Shown here: piece by piece, positions 41,637 through 50,355 of the stretch
Layout: the number at the start of each line of letters is the position of its first letter
How positions within the stretch are numbered: position 1 is the first letter of the stretch
DNA from: 40CM-2-70-7 sp035631315
Lineage (GTDB): Bacteria; Gemmatimonadota; Gemmatimonadetes; Gemmatimonadales; GWC2-71-9
Assembly (NCBI GenBank): GCA_035631315.1
Contig: DASQIZ010000091.1
Location: 1-64,000, forward strand
DNA: 64,000 nucleotides
Direction of reading: 5' to 3'
The notes under the pieces: generated by a model
The model's input: the letters and a program-made list of their open reading frames with translations, nothing else
What the model was told of the DNA's origin: nothing
The model's database searches: none
Made by a program: the position numbers and the translations under genes

Positions 41637-43043
41637 ATGACGGAGTTCCGCAGGGAAATCACGCGCCTGGATGCCACGGCGCTTGTCGTGGGCACCATGA
41701 TCGGCTCCGGGATTTTCCTCGTGTCCGCCGACATCATGCGACAGGTGTCCAGCCCGGGCGTCATGCTCCTGGTCTGGGCGATCTCGGGCGTGATCACGCT
41801 GATGGGCGCGCTCTCGTATGGCGAGCTGGCCGCGATGTTCCCGAACGCGGGTGGCCAGTACGTCTACCTGCGCGAGGGTATCTCACCTCTCTTCGGTTAC
41901 CTGTACGGCTGGACCCTTTTCGCGGTGATCCAAACGGGGACGATCGCCGCGGTCGCCGTCGCCTTCGCCAAGTTCACGGCGATCTTCTGGCCCGGTCTCT
42001 CTCCCGACGTGTGGTTCGGCACGACGGTCAATCTCGGATCGGGGCCGATCTCGATCGGTGTCTCTCCGCAACGCGTGCTCGCGATCATTTCGGTGATTGC
42101 GCTGACCTGGATCAACGCCCGCGGCGTTCGCTCCGGTGCCCGGATTCAGACGACCCTCACGATCGTCAAGACGCTGTCACTGGCGGCCCTCGTCGTGCTC
42201 GGCCTCCTGATCGGCCGGAACGCCACGGCGATCGCGGCGAACTTCGGCGGCAACTTCTGGCCCGCCAAGGGACTGACCCTCGCGCTCCTGCCCATCATCG
42301 GCTCCGCCATGGTGGGCTCGCTCTTTTCCATGGATTCGTGGAACAACGTGGGGTTCGCCGGATCGGAGCTGAAGGACCCGAAGAAGGACCTGCCCCTCTC
42401 CATGGCGATGGGCACGCTGACGGTCACGATCCTCTATCTGCTCGCGAACGTCGCGTATCTCGTCACGCTGCCCGGCGACTCGATCGCCCACGCGCCGCAG
42501 GATCGGGTGGGCACGGCCGCGCTGCAGGCGATGTTCGGAGATCCGGGGCTTTACCTGATGGCAGGCGCCATCATGATCTCGACCTTCGGGTGCAACAACG
42601 GGCTGATTCTCTCGGGTGCCCGCGTGTTCTACGCGATGGCCAAGGACGGGCTGTTCTTCGAACGCGCCGGCACGCTCTCCGCCAAGCATCAGACGCCCAC
42701 GTTCGCCCTGTGGATCCAGGCACTGTGGACTTCAGTGCTCTGTCTGTCAGGCACCTACAACGATCTGCTCACCTACGTGATCGCCGCGCAGCTGCTCTTC
42801 TACGCTTTCACCGCGCTGGGGCTGTTCATGATGCGGAAGAAGCGACCCGCCGCTGAGCGGCCGGTGCGCGCACCGGGATATCCGTGGATCCCGGGGTTGT
42901 ATCTCCTCTCGACGCTCGTCCTCTGCATCGATCTCCTTTTCACGCAGACGAAGTACGCCGGCATTGGTCTGATCATCGTGGCACTCGGTATTCCGGTGTA
43001 CGTTGTGACGAAGGGATCGCGTAAAGCCATTCCTATTGAATGA
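41637..43043 (+). CDS. APC-superfamily amino acid permease (LAT-like)
   Basis: 468 residues with 12 predicted membrane helices and GAGGGGGAG upstream of ATG 41637. LDATALVVGTMIGSGIFLVS is the helix 1 substrate-binding GSGIF motif; LSYGELAAMFPNAGGQYVYL and WNNVGFAGSELKDPKKDLP are further family blocks, and ARVFYAMAKDGLFF lies near the conserved helix 8-9 loop. Amino-acid transport is firm; the amino acid is not predictable. Confidence 0.92.
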   Translation: MTEFRREITRLDATALVVGTMIGSGIFLVSADIMRQVSSPGVMLLVWAISGVITLMGALSYGELAAMFPNAGGQYVYLREGISPLFGYLYGWTLFAVIQTGTIAAVAVAFAKFTAIFWPGLSPDVWFGTTVNLGSGPISIGVSPQRVLAIISVIALTWINARGVRSGARIQTTLTIVKTLSLAALVVLGLLIGRNATAIAANFGGNFWPAKGLTLALLPIIGSAMVGSLFSMDSWNNVGFAGSELKDPKKDLPLSMAMGTLTVTILYLLANVAYLVTLPGDSIAHAPQDRVGTAALQAMFGDPGLYLMAGAIMISTFGCNNGLILSGARVFYAMAKDGLFFERAGTLSAKHQTPTFALWIQALWTSVLCLSGTYNDLLTYVIAAQLLFYAFTALGLFMMRKKRPAAERPVRAPGYPWIPGLYLLSTLVLCIDLLFTQTKYAGIGLIIVALGIPVYVVTKGSRKAIPIE

Positions 43044-43065
43044 CTTAGCCGCGCCTCTGGCGGCA

Positions 43066-43125
43066 GCTCCGACGTCTCGGTAGCTTCGGGGGGAAACCCG
43101 AACAAATACCGAAGATAGTCGGAGC
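43066..43125 (+). promoter_or_regulatory. Structured RNA leader that sequesters the RBS (riboswitch-like, class not recognised)
   Basis: Nested stems: GCTCCGAC (43066-43073) with GTCGGAGC (43118-43125); CGGTA (43078-43082) with TACCG (43107-43111); TTCGGG (43085-43090) with CCCGAA (43097-43102), loop GGGAAA. An alternative stem pairs CTTCGG (43084-43089) with CCGAAG (43109-43114). The GGAG ribosome-binding site (43121-43124) of the zinc-ribbon gene is inside the outer stem. I do not recognise the class. Confidence 0.55.
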
Positions 43126-43131
43126 CGTTTC

Positions 43132-43251
43132 ATGTCTCAGCCAGTCGCAGTCCCCGCCAATGTCTCCCGCTGTCCCGAGTGCAGTGCGCCGGTGATCCAC
43201 CAGTCAGGATGCCAGAGCTGTCCGAATTGCGGGTGGGGGAGGTGCTCATGA
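43132..43251 (+). CDS. Small zinc-ribbon protein (39 residues)
   Basis: A 40-codon frame, ATG 43132 to TGA 43249-43251, with GGAG seven bases upstream. Translation is MSQPVAVPANVSRCPEC, then SAPVIHQSGCQSCPNCGWGR, then CS. Cysteines at 14, 17, 27, 30, 33 and 38 make two CxxC knuckles like the C-terminal ribbon of class II ribonucleotide reductase and other zinc ribbons (CPECS, GCQSCPNCG). The TGA overlaps the ATG of the radical SAM gene (ATGA), so it is coupled to it. Likely a real short gene; function unknown. Confidence 0.8.
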   Translation: MSQPVAVPANVSRCPECSAPVIHQSGCQSCPNCGWGRCS

Positions 43252-44351
43252 GGCCCATGCCCGCTGCCGACGGCTGCCAGCTTCCTCTGATGCCGGCCGA
43301 GCCGGCCACTCCCAGGCCGCTGCCAGTGCTCGACAGCCGCCTGCGCGGAACGCGTTTCGTCGCCCACAACGCGCGCACGGTGCTGAACTCGCCAACGCAG
43401 ACCGGCATGGACTTCTGGTCCCTTAACCCGTACGTCGGCTGCGAGTTCGGGTGCACGTACTGTTACGCTCGCTTCGCACACCGCTACGCCGTCGAGCGTG
43501 CCCACGATCAGGGCCGTCTCACCGATGACGAGTTCGCGGACTACCGGGGGACGGAAGGCTGGGAAGCGTTCGAGAACCGGATCTTCGTGAAGGACCACTT
43601 GCTGGAGACGTTCGAGAAAGATCTCCGGAAGTTCTGCCGCGTGGCGCTGCCGCCCGCCAAGACCGAGCCCGACACGATCGTGATCGGCACGGCGACCGAT
43701 CCGTATCAGCCGGCGGAGCGGATTTTCAAGATCACGAGGAGCGTGCTGGAGCGCCTGGCGCAATGCGAGGGACTCTCGATCGGGATCATCACCAAGAGCC
43801 CGCTCGTGGCGCGCGATGCGGATGTCCTGATCAGGCTGGCCGCGAGAAACGACCTCGAGGTGTACGTCTCACTCATCACAACCGACGACTACATCATCCA
43901 TGCCCTCGAAGCACGGTCACCCGTTCCCCGCGCTCGGCTCCGCGGGCTCAAGCACCTTACCGACGCCGGTGTGCGCGCCGGCCTGATCGTCGCCCCCGTG
44001 CTCCCCGGCATCACGGACGACGTCCCGCATCTCGAAGCGCTGTTCAGTGCCGCCCGGGACGCGGGCGCGCGCTTCATTCACGCGAGCCCCCTCCGGATGT
44101 ATCCGGGGATCCGGGACCGCTTCTTCCCCGTCCTGGCGGAGCACTTCCCGGAGCTGTCGGAGCGCTACCGGGCGGCGTACGCGCGAGCGTCGAACGCTCC
44201 CCGGGAGTACGCGGACGCGCTCACCCGCCGGGTTCAGCGGCTGCAGAAGGCCTATGGATTTGAGGTCAATAACGGAATGCGGGACCGGTATCGCTCCCGG
44301 TCCCGCATTGCACAGCTTGACTTGAAGGTGCCGGAGGTCAGCCGAGCTTGA
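43248..44351 (+). CDS. Radical SAM protein, SPL/PA0069-type
   Basis: 367 residues from ATG 43248 with GGGGGAGG upstream. The cluster loop GCEFGCTYCYAR (Cys-x3-Cys-x2-Cys) binds the 4Fe-4S cluster with SAM; NPYVGCEFGCT and the upstream RGTRFVAHNARTVLNSP are typical of the SplB-like PA0069 family, related to spore photoproduct lyase but in non-spore-formers. GTATDPYQPAE and LGVSITTDD-like VSLITTDDYI are conserved. A DNA-repair or modification role is plausible but unproven. Preceded by the zinc-ribbon gene; C-terminus overlaps the convergent gene by 14 bases. Confidence 0.9.
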   Translation: MRPMPAADGCQLPLMPAEPATPRPLPVLDSRLRGTRFVAHNARTVLNSPTQTGMDFWSLNPYVGCEFGCTYCYARFAHRYAVERAHDQGRLTDDEFADYRGTEGWEAFENRIFVKDHLLETFEKDLRKFCRVALPPAKTEPDTIVIGTATDPYQPAERIFKITRSVLERLAQCEGLSIGIITKSPLVARDADVLIRLAARNDLEVYVSLITTDDYIIHALEARSPVPRARLRGLKHLTDAGVRAGLIVAPVLPGITDDVPHLEALFSAARDAGARFIHASPLRMYPGIRDRFFPVLAEHFPELSERYRAAYARASNAPREYADALTRRVQRLQKAYGFEVNNGMRDRYRSRSRIAQLDLKVPEVSRA

Positions 44352-44754
44352 GCCGCCGGGCCGCAGCCGAGTCGAGCTCCGAGAGCTCCTTGAGCCACTT
44401 CGGCACGGCCTGCTTCCGGGACTCATAGGCCCCGGTCAGGTAGCGGGTGATCTCGCGGCGAAGGTTATCGCCATCGGAAGGCGACAACTCGGCCGTCAGG
44501 TCACCCACCAGCCGGACGACGTGCGCCACGTTGGGCGCCTTCTCGTCTGGAGTCTGGGCGGCGAGCCAGCGCTCGAGCTTGCTGCGAGTCGACAGCCGCG
44601 GAGCGGCGCCGTGCAGGAAGTCTCGAAGGCCGTTCGGAGAGATGGAGATCTCACGGGCGCAGCGACGAAGCGACCGGTCAGTAACCCGATGGGCGACAGC
44701 GTCGCGGAGCACCGATTCGGGGAGAACAGGGGGGCGCGCAGATAGCTTTTCCAT
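44338..44754 (-). CDS. Helical protein with a possible DNA-binding segment
   Basis: 138 residues. No family recognised. RSLRRCAREISISPNGLRDF (about 28-47) resembles a lambda-repressor-like helix-turn-helix (SPNGLRDFLHG), followed by a helical C-terminal half (VAHVVRLVGDLTAELSPSDG). It has no membrane segment. Could be a small regulator; the assignment rests on one motif. It overlaps the radical SAM gene end by 14 bases on the opposite strand. Confidence 0.6.
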   Translation of the reverse strand: MEKLSARPPVLPESVLRDAVAHRVTDRSLRRCAREISISPNGLRDFLHGAAPRLSTRSKLERWLAAQTPDEKAPNVAHVVRLVGDLTAELSPSDGDNLRREITRYLTGAYESRKQAVPKWLKELSELDSAAARRLKLG

Positions 44755-44835
44755 AACGGGAGCGTAACGCGTAAACAGTATGTGCGGAAGGCCCTCTTTT
44801 TTTCGTCGCGCAACTCCCCTCCATTCGGCTTTTGC

Positions 44836-47800
44836 CTAGCGCCCCAAGTACGCTCGCACCAATGGAGTGGGACGTCGACGTATCAAAGCGGTGCGTAGAA
44901 GCTGCGCTTCTTCGGGCATCGCCTCGATCAAGAGTCGCACCGACCGCCCGTCACCCTCTTGGACCGCGACCGGAATGCCATCGCGTAGCAGAACCCGGTT
45001 CGTCGCGAGCGCAGGCACTGGCTCCCCCGGCGTGATCACGCCGACCAGGTTCATCGGATCGGCACCGCACACCGACACGAGCGCGCCGGTGGGCTCCTCC
45101 TTCCGCGCCGCCCGGAGCAGACCGATCGCCTCGGGGAGCGCGTACTGCTCGCCGGAGAATCCGCCGACGAACCGGCCACCGCGGATCTCGCCCCTCGCTT
45201 CGAGACGCCGGTACACACGCAGGATGTCCCGCCAGGGTGCGAGGAATCCCTCACGTTCCACGAGCCGCCGGAAGACGACCCCGTACCGCCGCAGCAGCTG
45301 CCACGCCAGCGCTTCCACCAACTGTTCAGCCGGCACGAGTGCGGCACCGGGCACGCGTGACCAGCGGCCCGCGTTCTCGACGCCGAAGGGCGCCACTTTC
45401 CCGCGCCGTCTCCCTGCCCCGGCGCCAATGGGTCTGCGGCGGTCGGAGGGAACGAGCAGGGCCCTCAGCCCTGAGAAGGAGTCCGCGCTCACGAGTCCCC
45501 ACGCCACCAGCTCACCAAGCCCTTTTTCGACCTCGGTGCGCAGCTCACCGGTGGCGTTCACCAGGTCCCCGAAGAAGGACGCGCCGCGCTGGTCGAGGGC
45601 GTCGAAGACCGCGCGCGCCGCATGCGAAAGGGGAAGCTCCTTCGGGTCCACGGCCCCATTCAGCGTGCGCCACACGTCGCCACGCTCACGCCGGAAGAGC
45701 GCCACAGGAGAGGTACGGATTGGACCCGACTTCCGGCCGCCATTCGCCGAGGCCGGTTGCGACAGGCGGCCCCACGCGATCTCGCCCGACAGGCACAGAC
45801 CGTCGAGCCAGAGGGGATCGTAGTCCGCCATGCGCGAGGGCAGGACTTCCGTTTCCCAGGCGGCCGCCGGCAGCTCGTACCCGTCGAGCAGGTCGAGGAC
45901 CGCGGAGAGTCCCTCGGGCCCCTGCGCCCGGGTATCTTCGGTCAGGCGCTGCCAGCGGAGCAGGAAGCGCATGAAATCAGCCGCGGAAACGGGCTCGATT
46001 TCCTGACGCAGGCGGTCGAGCGTGTAGCGGTGGACACGCGCCAGGAGCCGGCGCTCACACCATTCGAGCTCGGTGACGCCGGGTGAGAAGTGACCCCGAA
46101 GCACGAACCCTTCGTGCTCGAGCGCCCCCAACCCGAAGTCGATGTCCGACACCTCGAGCCCAAAGGTCTTCGCGAGCTCGGCAGCTGTCGTCGGTCCCAC
46201 GATTTCGAGCCTTCCCCGCACGATCTCGCGGATGCCGTCTTCCCGAGTCCACGCTTTGGCCCGTTCCCGCTCCGGCACCTGCACGGGCGGATTGACCGTG
46301 GCCTCGGGGAAGATCGCCTTGAGCATCGGCACCTTTTCCGTCGCCACCCACAGGGTGACCGGACCCTCCAACACAGTGGCCCGACCTTCGCACCGGAGCC
46401 CGTCGAGCAACGGAGCAAACGCCTCTCGACTCCCGCCTCTCGAGTCACCCTCGGGGAGGCACCCCGCGACCGAGAGCACGTCATGCATCTCATCCAGATC
46501 TCGCGCTTCCGGCCACGCCTCTTCGCGCACCCGGTCGATCGCTCCCTGATCCAGGGAGCCGAGGTCGTCGGCGGTGCGGACGTCGAGGCCGCGACGGGTG
46601 AGCACGGCCTGGGTCCGGCGCTCCTCGAGGGGCGCGTCGTCCAGGAACGCGTAGGGCTTGGCGTTCAGGATCTCGTGCGTGAGGGGCGAGGGCTCGGGCG
46701 TGTCGCGGGCGACGAGCGTGAATTTCCCCGCCTCGATGCCCTGCAGGATTCCGAGCAGACCGGGGCAGTCCATCGCTTCGGTGAGGCAATCTTCGATGGT
46801 CTGCTTCACCAGCGGGTGGTCAGGAATCTCGCGATCCCCTACCAGGTTTTCCGGGCACGCCAGCTGGTCAGGGAAGACGGCCGCCGAGAGGTCCTCGGCC
46901 TCCATGCGTTGCAGTGGCGTCGGGACTTTCCGGCCACCGCGGGCACGGAGCACGGCGAGCGCGCGCGTCGCGTTCCAGCGCCAGCGGCTCTGGAACACCG
47001 GGGCGTCGAGGAGCGCCTGCACCAGGAGATCGCGCGCGGTACCTGAATTCAGGTAGTGGAAGACGTCGCCGAGCGCGAAGGAGTGATGGGGACCGAGGGA
47101 GATGATGATGGCGTCATCGGTCGCGGCGGCCTGGAGCTCGAAGTTGAAGGAGCGGCAGAAGCGCTTCCGGAGAGCCAGCCCCCACGCCTTGTTCACCCGC
47201 GCGCCGAAGGGTGCGTGGAGGACGAGCTGCATCCCGCCCGCTTCGTCGAAGAACCGCTCGAGGATCAGGGTTTCCTGCGTGGGCAGGGATCCCAAGACTT
47301 TTCTGCTCGCAGCCAGGTATTCGACCAGCTGGCGGGCCGCGGGCTCGGCGAGTCCGGTCTCATCGACCGTCCACTGGATCGCGGCAACGATGTCACCGAG
47401 TCGTGCCTCGAGGTCCACCCGATAGCGGGAGACCTCTTCCGACAGCTCGATGGTCCGCGCCGGCGCTTCTCCCAGCCAGAACGGGATGGTGGGAGGCTGA
47501 CCCTTCGCGTCGGCGACGCGGACTTGTCCGGACTCGACCCGGAGGATGAGATAGGACGCATTGCCCAGCTGGAAGACATCGCCGGGAGCGCTCTCGATGG
47601 CGTAGTCCTCGTTCAGCGTGCCGACGAAGGTCTCCGTCGGCTCGAGGATCACGCGGTAGTCCCCGAGATCGGGGATCGCGCCACCTGACGTAATCGCCGC
47701 GAGACGGGCGCCACGCCGGCCTCGCAACCGGGCATGGACGCCGTCCCGGTGGATGTGCGCTCCCCGCCGGCCACGCCGGGTGGTGTAGCCGTCCGCGAGC

Positions 47801-49146
47801 GTGAGGACGACCGAGTCGTACTCCTCACGCGTGAGATTGCGGAATGGGTACGCGCGCCGGAACCACTCGAAGAGCGCGCCCTCCTCCCACTCCTCGCACG
47901 CCACCGCGGCCACGATCTGCTGAGCCAGGATGTCGAGCGGCTTCTCGGGGATGATGAGCCGGTCGAGCTTACCGGACTTCACCGCGCGCAGGAGGGCCGC
48001 GCACTCGGCCAGATCATCGCGCGAGAGCGGGAAGAGCCGGCCCTTGGGAATCGCCTTGAGATGGTGGCCCGAGCGGCCCACGCGCTGGAGGAGCGTCGCG
48101 ATCGAACGGGTGGATGCGATCTGACAGACCAGGTCCACGGTGCCGATGTCGATGCCGAGCTCGAGGGACGCGGTGGCGACGAGCGCCTTCAGCTCGCCCG
48201 CCTTGAGCCTTCGCTCGGCGTCCATCCGGGTCTCCTTCGACAGGCTCCCATGATGGCTGGTCACCGCGTTCTCGCCCAGCCGCTCCGACAAGTGCATCGC
48301 CAGGCGCTCAGCCATCCGGCGGGTGTTCACGAAGATCAACGTGGTCCGGTGCTCCTGAACCAATTGCGTCAATCGCTCGTGGATCTCGCCCCAGACTTCC
48401 CCCGACATCACGGCTTCCAGAGGAGAGCTGGTGAGCTCGACCGCGAGATCGATTTCGCGCGCGTGACCGGCATCGATGATATCGGGCAACGGGCGGCCGG
48501 TCCCAACCAGGAACTGGGCGATCTCTTCGATCGGCTTCTGCGTGGCGGACAGGCCGATGCGCTGGAGTGGACGGCCGGTGAGTGCCGCGAGCCGCTCGAG
48601 GGACAGCGTCAGATGGCTGCCGCGCTTGTCGCGGGCCAGTGCGTGGATCTCGTCCACAATCACCGTCCGCACCGTCCGCAACATCCCCCGCGCCCTTTCC
48701 GACGTGAGCAGCAGGTAGAGGGACTCAGGCGTCGTCACCAGGATGTGCGGCGGCTCCTTGAGCATGGCCTGCCGCTCGGCCTGGGGCGTGTCACCCGTGC
48801 GCACCAGGGTCCGGAGCGTCACTTCCGGCAGCCCCATCTCGAGCGCGGTCCGGCTGATCTCGAGCAGGGGCTCGCTCAGGTTTTTCTGGACGTCGTTGGA
48901 GAGCGCCTTGAGCGGCGAGATGTAGAGGACCTGGATCTGGTCATCGAGCCTTCCGTCGACGCCCTGCTGAAGGAGCGAATCGATGGACGAGAGGAACGCC
49001 GCGAAGGTCTTACCGGAACCGGTGGGCGCGGCGATCAAGACGTCATGGCCCGCTTGAATGGCGGGCCAGGCGCGACGCTGCGGCTCGGTCGGTTCCTGGA
49101 AGCGCCCGGTGAACCAGCGCTCCACCGCGGGATGGAACTGTTTCAC
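44836..49146 (-). CDS. lhr: Lhr-family large ATP-dependent helicase
   Basis: 1436 residues, the full-length Lhr size. Motif I APTGSGKT (40-47), motif II DEIH (165-168), motif III SATQKP, motif VI LQRVGRSGHH, then the Lhr-specific winged-helix and core domains and a C-terminal region (about 900-1436; GFVLRGHFSPGV, GWARFRR-like and the DPLWLDGLCLSGEIAWGRL segment) typical of the bacterial long form. It unwinds DNA:RNA hybrids and acts in DNA repair. ATG 49146 overlaps the ispH stop by four bases, so ispH and lhr are coupled. Confidence 0.95.
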   Translation of the reverse strand: MKQFHPAVERWFTGRFQEPTEPQRRAWPAIQAGHDVLIAAPTGSGKTFAAFLSSIDSLLQQGVDGRLDDQIQVLYISPLKALSNDVQKNLSEPLLEISRTALEMGLPEVTLRTLVRTGDTPQAERQAMLKEPPHILVTTPESLYLLLTSERARGMLRTVRTVIVDEIHALARDKRGSHLTLSLERLAALTGRPLQRIGLSATQKPIEEIAQFLVGTGRPLPDIIDAGHAREIDLAVELTSSPLEAVMSGEVWGEIHERLTQLVQEHRTTLIFVNTRRMAERLAMHLSERLGENAVTSHHGSLSKETRMDAERRLKAGELKALVATASLELGIDIGTVDLVCQIASTRSIATLLQRVGRSGHHLKAIPKGRLFPLSRDDLAECAALLRAVKSGKLDRLIIPEKPLDILAQQIVAAVACEEWEEGALFEWFRRAYPFRNLTREEYDSVVLTLADGYTTRRGRRGAHIHRDGVHARLRGRRGARLAAITSGGAIPDLGDYRVILEPTETFVGTLNEDYAIESAPGDVFQLGNASYLILRVESGQVRVADAKGQPPTIPFWLGEAPARTIELSEEVSRYRVDLEARLGDIVAAIQWTVDETGLAEPAARQLVEYLAASRKVLGSLPTQETLILERFFDEAGGMQLVLHAPFGARVNKAWGLALRKRFCRSFNFELQAAATDDAIIISLGPHHSFALGDVFHYLNSGTARDLLVQALLDAPVFQSRWRWNATRALAVLRARGGRKVPTPLQRMEAEDLSAAVFPDQLACPENLVGDREIPDHPLVKQTIEDCLTEAMDCPGLLGILQGIEAGKFTLVARDTPEPSPLTHEILNAKPYAFLDDAPLEERRTQAVLTRRGLDVRTADDLGSLDQGAIDRVREEAWPEARDLDEMHDVLSVAGCLPEGDSRGGSREAFAPLLDGLRCEGRATVLEGPVTLWVATEKVPMLKAIFPEATVNPPVQVPERERAKAWTREDGIREIVRGRLEIVGPTTAAELAKTFGLEVSDIDFGLGALEHEGFVLRGHFSPGVTELEWCERRLLARVHRYTLDRLRQEIEPVSAADFMRFLLRWQRLTEDTRAQGPEGLSAVLDLLDGYELPAAAWETEVLPSRMADYDPLWLDGLCLSGEIAWGRLSQPASANGGRKSGPIRTSPVALFRRERGDVWRTLNGAVDPKELPLSHAARAVFDALDQRGASFFGDLVNATGELRTEVEKGLGELVAWGLVSADSFSGLRALLVPSDRRRPIGAGAGRRRGKVAPFGVENAGRWSRVPGAALVPAEQLVEALAWQLLRRYGVVFRRLVEREGFLAPWRDILRVYRRLEARGEIRGGRFVGGFSGEQYALPEAIGLLRAARKEEPTGALVSVCGADPMNLVGVITPGEPVPALATNRVLLRDGIPVAVQEGDGRSVRLLIEAMPEEAQLLRTALIRRRPTPLVRAYLGR

Positions 49147-50351
49147 GAGGCGGCTGCCACCTCGAGCGTGTGACCCCGCATCCGCGCGATCCGCTCGATG
49201 GTCTCGCCGATCTTGTTGTTCGGGGTCGAGGCGCCGGCGGTGACGCCGACGACCAACGGCCCCGCCGGCAGCCAGCCGCTCTTGGTTTCCTCGGCCTTCG
49301 CTCCCACGGGGCGGAACCGGATGGTCCCGACTTCGGGGTCGATGCCCGCGGCGTCCTCGATGTGGTACGTCGGAACGCGCGTCTGGCAGATGGCCGCGAG
49401 GTGGGTGGTGTTGCTCGAGTTGTAGCCGCCGATCACTACCATCAGATCGAGGGGGTCGGCGATCAGCTTCAGGACCGCGTCCTGCCGGTCCTGGGTCGCG
49501 GAGCAGATGGTGTCGAAGGTGCGGAAGTGGTGGGCGATGGCGCCATCGCCGTAACGCTTGGCCATGCTCTTGCTCACCTCGGCCGCAATCGCAAGCGACT
49601 CCCCGGACAACATCGTGGTCTGGTTCGCCACACCGATGCGGATCAGATCCCGGTCGGGGTCGAAGCCGGGGGACATGGCGCTCCCAAACTTCTCGACGAG
49701 TGCCTGACGGTCGCCGGTGCCTTCGATGTAGTCGCAGACGAGCCGGGCCTCGCCCATGTCACGGACCACGATGAAGTGTCCACCCGGATATTTGGTCACC
49801 TGGCTCGACGTCGCCTTGGTCTCTTCGTGGTACGCCTTCCCGTGAATCAGGGCGGTAAACCCATCCTTGGCGTACGACTCGACGCGCTTCCAGACGTTGA
49901 GCACGGATCCACACGTCGTATCGACCAGAACGCAGCCCAGATCGCGCAGGCGCTGGAAGTCCTTCACCGTCACGCCGAACGCGGGCATCAGGACGACGTC
50001 GGTCGCGACGATGCCGGAGAAATCGAATTCCCCGCCCTCGGGACGATGCAGAAACTCCACCCCCATGGAGCGGAGCTTGGCATTGACGTGGGGATTGTGG
50101 ATGATCTCGCCGACCAGGAAGACGTGCGCGTCGGGGAACTTGGTGCGCGTCTCGTAGGCGTATTCGACGGCCCGGTCGACGCCATAGCAGAAGCCGAACT
50201 CGCGGGCGAGGCGGAAGGTCAGGTCACCGACGGCGAGGCGATAGTCTGAAGCGCGTACCTGATCTACGACGCGGCTGTGGTAGTCCGCGGCCAGGGTGCC
50301 TTCGATGGCCCCTTTGAGTCCGAAGCCCTTCCGAAAGTACGTCTGCTCCAC
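49143..50351 (-). CDS. ispH: 4-hydroxy-3-methylbut-2-enyl diphosphate reductase (IspH/LytB), long form
   Basis: 402 residues. The last MEP-pathway step, making IPP and DMAPP from HMBPP. Cluster cysteines are at 55 (REFGFCYGVDRAV), 147 (VLVDTTCGSVLN) and 283 (DTICSATQDRQ); the HMBPP-site histidines are in GEIIHNPHVN and GKAYHEE-type loops and GGYNSSNT holds substrate Ser/Asn. Typical E. coli IspH is about 316 residues; this one has an N-terminal extension of about 40 residues before LAREFGFC, as in cyanobacterial-type enzymes. Confidence 0.95.
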   Translation of the reverse strand: MEQTYFRKGFGLKGAIEGTLAADYHSRVVDQVRASDYRLAVGDLTFRLAREFGFCYGVDRAVEYAYETRTKFPDAHVFLVGEIIHNPHVNAKLRSMGVEFLHRPEGGEFDFSGIVATDVVLMPAFGVTVKDFQRLRDLGCVLVDTTCGSVLNVWKRVESYAKDGFTALIHGKAYHEETKATSSQVTKYPGGHFIVVRDMGEARLVCDYIEGTGDRQALVEKFGSAMSPGFDPDRDLIRIGVANQTTMLSGESLAIAAEVSKSMAKRYGDGAIAHHFRTFDTICSATQDRQDAVLKLIADPLDLMVVIGGYNSSNTTHLAAICQTRVPTYHIEDAAGIDPEVGTIRFRPVGAKAEETKSGWLPAGPLVVGVTAGASTPNNKIGETIERIARMRGHTLEVAAAS

Positions 50352-50355
50352 GGCC

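Noticed and set aside
49170..50249. A 359-codon plus-strand open frame opposite ispH
   Set aside because: Shadow of a gene with all three cluster cysteines; no recognisable motif or RBS.
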